From the NCBI RefSeq assembly GCF_035440685.1, contig NZ_DAORMW010000011.1: a DNA stretch of 64,000 bases. One strand, written 5' to 3'. Shown here in pieces: positions 1 through 8,966 of the stretch (the first letter of the stretch is position 1; each line of letters starts with the position of its first letter). The DNA comes from Accumulibacter appositus (GTDB taxonomy: Bacteria > Pseudomonadota > Gammaproteobacteria > Burkholderiales > Rhodocyclaceae). The notes under the pieces were generated by a model. That model was not told the origin of the DNA. It made no database searches and saw only the letters and a list, made by a program, of their open reading frames with translations. The translations under genes and the position numbers were made by a program.

Positions 1-164
1 GTTGGCGTAGGCCAGAAAAGCCCGAGATATGACATCGAGCTGTTAAAGGCCGGCTGAGGGTTGCTAATCGCCCGCAGAAGATGCTGATAGTCAGCCTGAT
101 CGAGGCTTTGTAGCCTTCGCTCCTGGTTGGAGCGCCGTCGGCGCCACCACACTGGGAGACCTTC

Positions 165-435
165 TTGAGTTCCACTATCGATCCGCTGAAACGCGATCGC
201 TGGGCGCGTTTGCGCTTCTCGATCATCGGCCCCTTGCTGGCCGCACCGCCCGCCGCCGGCGAATTGCAGTCCGCCTTGACCCTGCTCGCCGTCAAGCGCT
301 GGCGACACCCCCCTCGGGCCTCGAAGTGTGTTTCGGCAAGTCGACGCTGGAGCGCTGCTACTACCGGGCACGGCGCGCTGCCGACCTGGTCGCCACCCTC
401 GGAAACCAGCTGCGCGGCAACGTCGTCCCAGCCTC
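165..435 (+). pseudogene. Decayed DDE-type transposase N-terminus
   Basis: The first frame (165-312) reads DPLKRDRWARLRFSIIGPLL and then a conserved-looking Ala/Pro stretch. This is recalled as the N-terminus of a family of integrase-core (Mu/IS481-like) transposases common in Betaproteobacteria. The reading moves to another frame near 310, where GLEVCFGKSTLERCYYRARR continues the same protein (helix-turn-helix region), and similarity is lost by about 435. The catalytic DDE core is absent. It is a dead fragment and no intact insertion-sequence ends are clear around it. Confidence 0.6.
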
Positions 436-904
436 GTTCAGGCACCTCGCCTTCTTTCGCCCTCGCGGTTCACCGGATATCTCACGCCGTCAGTTCCTGG
501 AGAACGGCGGAGGTAACACGGTATCCGGGGCGACACCTCCTTTTGGTTGCGGCCAACGGCCGCGCTAAGAGTAGTTGCCATCGTCGTGGCCGCTTCGGTC
601 ACCCGCCAATTGGTGCTATCGACGCAAACCTGCGTGATGAATCTATCATCCTCAATGGCGGCTTAATGGTCATCAAGCTGCCGGCCACGGGCTAAGGCGG
701 GACCCGGCCAGAAACGCCCCGTGTGCGATGTCGCCAGAAAGCTGCCATGCAGCTGGCCTTTGTGTATGCTGGAGGCCTAAATCCAGACGCACCCCTTGTC
801 AGCTTGTTATACGCCAAGCAAATGCAAACACGCGACGATACCGCTCACCAAAAATCGCTGTCAGTGCAACAAGCGGCGACGAGATAGCGAAGCAAGGGGG
901 CCGG

Positions 905-1015
905 ATGGCATATGACGTGAAATACATGACATCAGTCAATTGCGAGGCGCGGCTTGAGATGGGGCACGCGCTGAAGTTCTGCAACAAGACTGTTCCCGAT
1001 AACGAAGTTGGCTGA
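905..1015 (+). CDS. Very small ORF of unknown function
   Basis: A 36-residue open frame (MAYDVKYMTSVNCEARLEMG...) starts a few bases after an AGGGGG ribosome-binding-like stretch. It has two cysteines and no recognisable domain. It lies in decayed sequence between a transposase remnant and other tiny frames, so it may be a fragment of a lost gene rather than a functional microprotein. Confidence 0.2.
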   Translation: MAYDVKYMTSVNCEARLEMGHALKFCNKTVPDNEVG

Positions 1016-1074
1016 GCAATGGAAGAGAGACAAAAAAACCGCCTTGGCTGGACGAGGACAAGGAGCCGTAGTGT

Positions 1075-1212
1075 ATGTTCTGCGGCGCTCATGCCGGTGG
1101 CGTCAGTGACGCAGGGGAGCAGCCGGGCATCAACCGGGCGACTGCCGTGTACCATTGCGGCAGGTCTGACTACATGTACTGCTCGATCTGCTCCTGCCGG
1201 AACGAGTCCTGA
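1075..1212 (+). CDS. Small cysteine-rich protein, unknown
   Basis: A 45-residue frame has a clean AAGGAG ribosome-binding site 9 bases before its ATG. It contains five cysteines, at residues 3, 28, 36, 39 and 41, with a C-terminal YCSICSC cluster that could bind metal. No family is recognised. The Shine-Dalgarno sequence is the main support. The neighbourhood is degenerate, so it could also be the surviving end of a zinc-ribbon protein. Confidence 0.3.
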   Translation: MFCGAHAGGVSDAGEQPGINRATAVYHCGRSDYMYCSICSCRNES

Positions 1213-1487
1213 ACGGAGGATGAAGCAGAGTGCGTTCGCTGCGACAGCATCTTGGAAAGAATCAGTGAAAAAAAGGCGCTGGAGGCTAGCCGGCATCGCC
1301 ATTACCAGCGCTCTGCCGGGGTCGATGCCGTGGCCGAACGAGCAGTGTAGTGGTTTGTAATCGCGCACGATCATCGGCCACGCCGCTTGGTATTGTTATG
1401 GCGCACCATCGGGCGCGCTGAACTTTATGGGCATGACGCCACTCAAGCCAGGGGCCACACGCTGATGGCCTGGAGGAAAAACCCGCG

Positions 1488-1814
1488 ATGAATATCCTTG
1501 CCATCTCTCGTCTGTGCGCAGTCGTCTGCCTGACGATGTTTCTGGCCAGTTGCCGTTCCGCCGGACTCGGCATCACTATCCCGGTCGTGCCAGGTGTCGG
1601 TATCGGTCTCGGGGTCGGCAGCGGCGGGGTGAATGCCGGCGTATCGGCAGGCCATGGTCCGGTCGGCGTGGGTGTCGGTGTCAACCAGGCAGGACGGGTC
1701 ACGGGCGGTGCAGGTGTCGGCGTCGGCACCCGTGTCGGTGGCGCCAGCGTGGGTGCGGGCGTAGGTTCCGGTGGCGTCATCCACGACCCTGACGATCCCG
1801 ACACCCGCAAGTAG
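1488..1814 (+). CDS. Glycine/valine-rich lipoprotein
   Basis: A 108-residue protein with a basic start, a hydrophobic stretch and a lipobox LASC with the acceptor cysteine at residue 22, so it should be exported and lipidated by Lgt/LspA. The mature part is almost entirely short Gly-Val(-Gly) repeats interrupted by a few polar residues, ending in an acidic DPDDPDTRK tail. A GGAGG motif lies about 12 bases before the ATG, a little far. Such low-complexity glycine-rich lipoproteins are frequent in Betaproteobacteria and have no assigned function. An open frame on the opposite strand is a by-product of the repetitive composition. Confidence 0.65.
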   Translation: MNILAISRLCAVVCLTMFLASCRSAGLGITIPVVPGVGIGLGVGSGGVNAGVSAGHGPVGVGVGVNQAGRVTGGAGVGVGTRVGGASVGAGVGSGGVIHDPDDPDTRK

Positions 1815-2282
1815 GAGCTTGCACGATAACCTGCGATCGAAGCGAGCGCCGTCGTTGCTGCCGATGGGGACATCCGTGCGCTTGGCGTTGCGCATCGGCA
1901 TCACGGCGTCTCCGGCCCGGGTAAGGTGTTGGATTCATGGCCAGCTCGGCCGTATCCCCAACGTTCCCGTGCTCGCAAGGTGTGACATGGCTGCCGCAGG
2001 CAATTGACCGCCTGCCCGCGAAGGGCATTTGCAGTGCCTGCCGCTGCCTGGGCGGCGGCTCCTATGGCGGCCCGGATCGGGCAATTGGAACGGCAGGATT
2101 TCTGTCCCTACCGTCCCTAGCAATCCCGGCGCGGTCGCGACGGCAGCTTGCCAGGGGCGGTTTCGTCATGCCGCCCGGGTGGTCGGGTACTCGACGATGG
2201 ACTTGGCGCCGGATTTCGCTGACTGCTCATTCCCTGCGCCGGCCGACTGCCGACCGCAAGAGTGCTGCGCGGACTTTCCGAT
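1815..2282. other. Gap with no recognisable gene
   Basis: About 470 bases between the Gly-rich lipoprotein and the transhydrogenase gene. Several short frames cross it on both strands, but none has a convincing ribosome-binding site or family resemblance, and no RNA gene or strong hairpin was seen. Confidence 0.5.
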
Positions 2283-3593
<1,311 letters not shown>

Positions 3594-3884
3594 GTGCCGA
3601 TCCTCCTCCTCAAATGGCGCTACCGTTTCGCGCCGGGTTTTCCGTGGCGCGGGACATGATTCCTGCTGTACCAGGCGCCTTCTGCCAGCTTATCACTCCG
3701 CTCTGCGCAGGCGTTCATCAGGCGGCAGTGCGCTCTCTCCGGAAATCGAAGTCCTTGGCCCAGCCTCTCCCGATCTCCCGCCCCAACGACTCCCTGCGCG
3801 TAGCACTGCCTTGCGCAGAGCAACATCCGTGGGGCCACGGCTCAATCAGTATCACAAAGCCCCTGCCGTAACCGCGGTGCAGCG

Positions 3885-4010
3885 AAATCGATGAATGCGC
3901 GCACGTTCGGCGAGGAAGTCGATGACCAGCGGCGCCACGAACTGGCGGCCGAAGGGCTCCGGCGCGGTGATCCGCAGATCAAACGCCCGCCTCGCGGAGA
4001 GCATGTCCAT
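3885..4010 (-). pseudogene. LysR-type regulator fragment
   Basis: The minus strand reads FDLRITAPEPFGRQFVAPLV followed by IDFLAERARI, the hallmark start of the substrate-binding domain of LysR regulators (usually GRLRVTAPxxFGRxxVAPLLxxFL). There is no helix-turn-helix domain upstream and the rest of the effector domain is missing, so this is a short relic. It may once have regulated the redox genes on either side. Confidence 0.55.
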
Positions 4011-4156
4011 GCCGTCGGATATTACTGCGCAATCTGCAGCAATCAAATTTCTTTCGCGCCATTTATCGGTGCCTTCGAATCGATCAAGATAGCAATCGTC
4101 GCCCCTGCAGCGACATCCGAAACCGCACCCCAAGCCATCAAGAAAGGAAATCCATC

Positions 4157-4228
4157 ATGGCAGGCGTTCAAGTCATCGATCCGGAGAGCGCCACCGGCGA
4201 AACCCGCGAATTGCTCGACGCCGCCTAG
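4157..4228 (+). pseudogene. Truncated AhpD/carboxymuconolactone decarboxylase-like stub
   Basis: After a good AAAGGA site the frame reads MAGVQVIDPESATGETRELL and stops after 23 residues. This is the typical first segment of CMD/AhpD-like proteins, which normally continue for about 150 residues with a CxxC redox pair; that pair is absent here. The downstream PPOX gene follows 69 bases later, so the stub may be the remnant of a first gene in the same transcript. Confidence 0.5.
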
Positions 4229-4297
4229 CAGAACGTCGCCCGGTTCGCTTGGTGGCGGCCCGGCCCGCGCGCTGTTCATTTCCCACAGGAGATGATC

Positions 4298-4918
<621 letters not shown>

Positions 4919-5158
4919 TCTCTAGCGTAGTGCTGCTGTATTTCTGACGAGGCGTTCAGTAAGCGTGATAGCAGCGGAAAGTGCGTTTGCGGGCCGGCGA
5001 TGTTCAGCAGAAAGGCTTTGGCGATCAGGCGCGCCGCGCCGCTTGCCGATGGCGCCGGGTCGCTAGTGAAGGCCGCCTTGTCCCGCCAGGCCGAGCACGG
5101 TCGCCAGCAGGTGGGGAAGAACGACGGCGGTACAGCCGAGCGCCGCAAACACGCTGTC

Positions 5159-5737
5159 TCACCGTGGCGCGTCGATCCTGTAGAAGGCGTAGTCGTGAGC
5201 GATGCCGTTCGATTCGACGCTTGCCGCATGTGACAGCTTGCCGCCTATCTTTTCCATTGCCCGGCGTGAACGCCAGTTGGTCGCGCCGATGTGGAACCAG
5301 ACGACCTTCGCAAAACGGAAGGCGTGGCCGAGCATCAGCTGCTTCATTTCCCGGTTCGCGCTGCCACCCCAATGACTGCGCGCCAGGAAGGTGTAGCCGA
5401 TGGCGACCTCCCTCGTGTCAGGATTCCAGTCGTAGTAGCGCGACGAACCGATCACCGTGCCCGAGTGCCTGTCGATGACCACCAGCGCGCCGCCCGATGC
5501 CAGGGCGCTGGCAAAAAAGCCCGCAAAGACCGCTCGCTGATGGCGCAAGGGCTCCGGATGCTGTTCCCAGATCAGGGGATCGGAAGCGGCCGCGAAAAGC
5601 GGCTCGAAATCTTCGGCACGCACCGGGCGCAGCGAAATCGTTTCGCCGATCAGTGTCGGCTGTAGGCCAAAGTCAGGGGCCGCCGGCGTCCTGGATTCCT
5701 CTGCCAGTACGTTTCGCTCAGCATTCGTCGTGTCCAT
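5159..5737 (-). CDS. GNAT family N-acetyltransferase (RimJ/RimL type)
   Basis: 192 residues. ISLRPVRAEDFEPLFAAASD opens the fold. VVIDRHSGTVIGSSRYYDW is the central hairpin, and RSHWGGSANREMKQLM (near residue 120) is the acetyl-CoA pyrophosphate-binding loop and helix. NWRSRRAMEKIGG (about residue 154) is the C-terminal signature of RimJ/RimL-type enzymes. It transfers acetyl from acetyl-CoA to an amine; the acceptor cannot be read from sequence. The start at 5737 has GAGG about 8 bases upstream; a longer frame to 5833 lacks such a site. It is monocistronic. Confidence 0.85.
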   Translation of the reverse strand: MDTTNAERNVLAEESRTPAAPDFGLQPTLIGETISLRPVRAEDFEPLFAAASDPLIWEQHPEPLRHQRAVFAGFFASALASGGALVVIDRHSGTVIGSSRYYDWNPDTREVAIGYTFLARSHWGGSANREMKQLMLGHAFRFAKVVWFHIGATNWRSRRAMEKIGGKLSHAASVESNGIAHDYAFYRIDAPR

Positions 5738-6356
5738 CGGGCGAACCTCATCGTTGTCCACACGAGCAGTCGCGCAAGAGCGGCGCCGTGTTGTTACGCC
5801 ACCTGCCTGCGCGGAAACCGCTGAATAGGCCATCGCGAGGTTCGCTTATAACCAGTGCAGCAACTCGCCAACAGTGGTGATTTCGATACGTGACGTACAG
5901 GTCGGGGCAAGAAGCCGCTGGAGGCAATGCCGGCGGGTGTGTTGGCCTCCTTCAGCAAGGAGGATTTACGATCGCAGATGCTAGCAAGAAAACGCCTGCA
6001 ACAACACATCAGGCCATGGGCTTGATGCCGTTCAAACGAGCCCCCGTCTTACTTCGTCGCAAGTGCCGGATGACCACTGCGAGCTTACCAGTGGCTTAAC
6101 AACAAGCTGCAAACGGGCGACGCCGAGCGCTTTCCAGCGATAGGCATACGGGCCTGCAACACACCTTCCTGTGCTTTATTTCCCCGCGGAACGTTCTGAA
6201 AGCCATCAGGAAGTGTTACCGAAAAAAATGTTCTCAAGTTGAGCCGGCCTGATGCCGTAAGAGGTGTGTCGCCCCTTCATTTCTCCGCTTTGAGGCGCGC
6301 GGCTCATGCGCGAAACGATCTGACCATCTTTGTGAGGACACGGGAAGGAAGGCGTG
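5738..6356. other. Gap with no recognisable gene
   Basis: About 620 bases with only short frames in all phases and no convincing protein, RNA or mobile-element signature. Together with the gap on the other side of the acetyltransferase it suggests decayed accessory DNA. Confidence 0.45.
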
Positions 6357-6617
6357 ATGCTGCAGTTTCTGATTGTTATAGCTGTAATTGCCATGATGAT
6401 TATTTACCTGCCCAGGCTTGCAGTGTTTGCGATCTCTGCCATGTGGGCTGCTGGGGTTTGCATCTGCGTCTGGATGCTTGGGCCATTTATTGGTCTGCCG
6501 ACACATCGATGGATAAGCGATGCTCCCTGGTACTTTGGGAGCATTTTTTTGGCCTGCCTCGTGTTCGGGTTTTTCGGGATATCGGGTATTTTGAGAAAGT
6601 CCGGCCGGATAAAATGA
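6357..6617 (+). CDS. Small two-segment membrane protein
   Basis: 86 residues with a hydrophobic segment from residue 2 to about 36 and a second one around residues 56-78, ending in the basic tail RKSGRIK. No family is recognised. The ATG at 6357 is preferred over a GTG at 6354 because AAGGA sits 7 bases upstream. The metalloprotease gene begins 43 bases after its stop on the same strand, so the two are probably co-transcribed. The membrane protein could be a partner or anchor of the protease. Confidence 0.6.
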   Translation: MLQFLIVIAVIAMMIIYLPRLAVFAISAMWAAGVCICVWMLGPFIGLPTHRWISDAPWYFGSIFLACLVFGFFGISGILRKSGRIK

Positions 6618-6660
6618 TGTTTGAATGTGTGATTGCGCTATTTTCAAGAAAGGTGTAAAC

Positions 6661-8241
6661 GTGAGCGTCCGCTTTGTCAATACCACAACAAGCATCCCGG
6701 TCGATAAAAAGCTATTCAAGCTATTTCTGAAAACTGTGCACCCTGAGTTCGGTCGCGCCGTTGAGTCGAAAATCCGTCATCTTGATCAAGAGTCATTTGA
6801 TGTGTTTTTCGTCGATGCCAAAGATCTTGATCTTGAACGTGATAACAAACGTGATCGCGAAATAGACGGTAAGGACGGCGGTATGGATCTTGTTGGTGTA
6901 TACGTTCCTCCTCACCAAGGGTCGCCGCGCCCGGTAATCAAGGTGAGTCCTGAGAAGGTGATGGATTGGTGTGTGACCTTCAAGGGCGATTCCGGCGTCA
7001 CGCTGCCACTTCTACATCTCTACCCGGTGTTTCTGGTCGGGGTTGTTGTCCATGAGCTGGCGCATTTGATCATGGATGACTTGCCACGTTCAGATATCCT
7101 ACCCTGGGAATGGCTTGCAAAAACATTGGAGGAATACCCCAGAGACGATTTCTTGCCTCGCTTCTATCACGACGCAAGCAGACCGCCTCCGTCAGTACGC
7201 CGGATGCGCCATTTTGTTGAAGAGAGTCTTGCAAATGCTTTCGTCCTCAGGCAAAGAGTCAAAGGCAAAGCGCTGGCCGCCCTGAAACTGGCGATGGAAA
7301 CTCAACCTGAGGGATACACGCATGGTTTGCTGTGGTCTGGTAGCTTGACTGCTACGCTCGAAGCCGCGTGGGGATGGGGGCGTTTCAAGAAGAAGCTTGC
7401 ACGTCCGCGCTTGTCTTTCGTTTCCTCGGAAACATATATTTCAGTTGAAAAGCTGGTTGGTCACCTTCGCGCTAACAACTCTAGTTTTCCAGCAAATGGT
7501 TCGGCGGACGGGTTTGATGAGTTGCAGAAGAGGCTTGCCGAGATTGCCGTAGCAAAGGCAGGCGATCAACCGGCGCTGAGCTCGGAGCTTGAACGCTTGG
7601 CGAACGTTCCGAAGCTACGGAGCAAGGACAGGTCCGAGATAATTCGACATTTGAGCGATCTAGGCATCGGTGAGTATTCTATAAGAAACGACGGGGTGGT
7701 TGATGTTCAACAAAAGACACCAATCCATTTATCATTTATCAAATATGAAGAATTGCCATTCAAATTTGGCGTAGTTGCGGGCGATTTTAGAATTTCAAAA
7801 TCAAGAAACCTCAAGTCGCTTAAAGGGTGTCCTGATGTGGTTGAAGGGGACTTTACTTGCGATCACAATTACAGGCTGGAGAATTTGCAGTTTTTTCCGA
7901 AAAAAATCTACGGCTGTGTTTCGGTTGTGTTTTGCGATCAGATAAAATCTCTTGAAGGAGTTCCCCGAGAAATCGCGAGAGATTTTAATTGTTCAAGTAA
8001 CAGCAGTTTAGCCTCACTCAACGGGCTGCCAGATAGAATCGGCGGGGTGTTGAATATTAAATCAACCCCAAAACTTAGAGGTTATCTCGGGGTGTTCTTC
8101 GCTGAAGAAATTTCCAGAATTTTGACCTCCAATAGGGATGTGGAAAAAATTCTCAATAGAACTTACGCAGATGATAGTAACTTGGCTGAATGTCAAGAAT
8201 GTTTGATAGAGGCCGGGTTTGAAGAGCATGCAGAATTTTAG
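6661..8241 (+). CDS. Predicted zinc metalloprotease with C-terminal phage-type leucine-rich repeats
   Basis: 526 residues from a GTG with AAAGG about 7 bases upstream; an ATG at 6625 in frame lacks such a site. Residues 127-140 carry VVVHELAHLIMD, a gluzincin-like HExxH (H131, E132, H135). About 52 residues later FVEESLANAF offers a glutamate (E187 or E188) as third zinc ligand. From about residue 367 to 475 there are degenerate repeats of about 23 residues of the form L-x-x-L-x-G-x-P-x-x-(I/V)-x-G-x-(F/V), such as LKSLKGCPDVVEGDF and IKSLEGVPREIARDF. This type is best known from phage and bacterial proteins of unknown role. No signal peptide is seen, so it may act in the cytoplasm. A peptidase with an LRR-like recognition region suggests target selection (inference). 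Confidence 0.6.
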   Translation: MSVRFVNTTTSIPVDKKLFKLFLKTVHPEFGRAVESKIRHLDQESFDVFFVDAKDLDLERDNKRDREIDGKDGGMDLVGVYVPPHQGSPRPVIKVSPEKVMDWCVTFKGDSGVTLPLLHLYPVFLVGVVVHELAHLIMDDLPRSDILPWEWLAKTLEEYPRDDFLPRFYHDASRPPPSVRRMRHFVEESLANAFVLRQRVKGKALAALKLAMETQPEGYTHGLLWSGSLTATLEAAWGWGRFKKKLARPRLSFVSSETYISVEKLVGHLRANNSSFPANGSADGFDELQKRLAEIAVAKAGDQPALSSELERLANVPKLRSKDRSEIIRHLSDLGIGEYSIRNDGVVDVQQKTPIHLSFIKYEELPFKFGVVAGDFRISKSRNLKSLKGCPDVVEGDFTCDHNYRLENLQFFPKKIYGCVSVVFCDQIKSLEGVPREIARDFNCSSNSSLASLNGLPDRIGGVLNIKSTPKLRGYLGVFFAEEISRILTSNRDVEKILNRTYADDSNLAECQECLIEAGFEEHAEF

Positions 8242-8366
8242 GAATGTGCGCGTATTCAAGGAGCGGGGTTTTTATTTTTAGTAAAACTGAGCTTAACAAA
8301 GGATCTGGTGTGCTGCTCCCTGGTGCGTTGGGAGTTCTCTTGGTTTAATTATTATTGAGGATCACC

Positions 8367-8570
8367 ATGAGTCTGACGCATGCGGATTTCGTAGTGACGA
8401 GCGAGGAACTCGCAAAAATTAACCGCTGTATCGACGATGCGGCTACCCGGTATGCAGCAGGAGATGCCGACCCGGCATCTTCGGCCGCGGTGCAGTTTAG
8501 CTGGACGGCGGGGATTGGCAGGAGCATCACGGTCTATTTCGAGGGTTCTGAACAAGACCAGTGGTGGTAG
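8367..8570 (+). CDS. Small hypothetical protein
   Basis: 67 residues starting MSLTHADFVVTSEELAKINR, with a GAGG site 6 bases before the ATG. The predicted fold is a helix followed by strands (SITVYFEG) with an acidic, tryptophan-tipped end. No family is recognised. It follows the metalloprotease gene by 125 bases on the same strand, so it might be an inhibitor or accessory peptide, but nothing in the sequence proves that. Confidence 0.5.
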   Translation: MSLTHADFVVTSEELAKINRCIDDAATRYAAGDADPASSAAVQFSWTAGIGRSITVYFEGSEQDQWW

Positions 8571-8602
8571 AGCTAGTCGTGTGTGGGCAGCGACAGTTTT
8601 CG

Positions 8603-8639
8603 CCTTCGCAATTCGCTGGCGGCCTGCGAATTGCGAAGG
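8603..8639. repeat. Perfect 14-bp inverted repeat (hairpin)
   Basis: CCTTCGCAATTCGC at 8603-8616 is matched exactly by its reverse complement at 8626-8639, with a 9-base loop. It lies between the small ORF ending at 8570 and the regulator remnant. There is no T-run, so a Rho-independent terminator is less likely than a bidirectional hairpin, an operator or a mobile-element end. Confidence 0.75.
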
Positions 8640-8710
8640 ACCTTGGCGACCATTTGAGAATCTGTCTTTCTCGAACTCGCCAAATATTTACAGCCGACCA
8701 CCTTGGCACC

Positions 8711-8937
8711 ATGAAACAAGACCCGCCGCACGCTTGTTCGCCAATGGGCGATGCAGCGCCTGCTGCCGAGTTGGCCGCAAGTGGCGACCTATGCAGAAAT
8801 AGCCGCCCGCCTTAAAAAAATCGGGGGGAGTTTCAGGACTGCTCGCAATGCCGAGCGCCTGGGCCTGGAGTAACGACCTCGAGCGCTTGACCGAAGAAAA
8901 TGTTTTGCCCGTTGGCTGTATTGACAAAGAGCACTGA
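8711..8937 (+). pseudogene. Frameshifted N-terminus of a WYL-family regulator
   Basis: An ATG frame begins MKQD. One frame over it continues TLVRQWAMQRLLPSWPQVAT and YAEIAARLKKIGG, the characteristic winged helix-turn-helix start of YafY-type WYL regulators. A further frame then gives NDLERL, like the RDLNDLE end of that domain, and stops at 8937. The WYL sensor domain is absent. It sits directly upstream of the AddB-like gene, where an intact regulator would be expected. Confidence 0.55.
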
Positions 8938-8966
8938 TCTTCCCGGTGCTTCCGGAGAAAAGAATA

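Noticed and set aside
10..735. Two loosely similar GGCCAGAAA... sequences at 10 and 708 as insertion-sequence ends
   Set aside because: Only about half the bases match over 28 positions and orientation is direct, so terminal repeats cannot be claimed.
1286..1904. Two minus-strand frames opposite the Gly-rich lipoprotein
   Set aside because: Pro/Thr repeats are the complement of the Gly-Val codons; the plus frame has a signal peptide and lipobox.
4925..5160. Possible LysE-type exporter fragment on the minus strand
   Set aside because: A few hydrophobic stretches in two frames faintly resemble LysE, but no diagnostic motif could be confirmed.
8603..8639. Hairpin as a Rho-independent terminator
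   Set aside because: There is no T-run on either side, so it is listed as an inverted repeat only.
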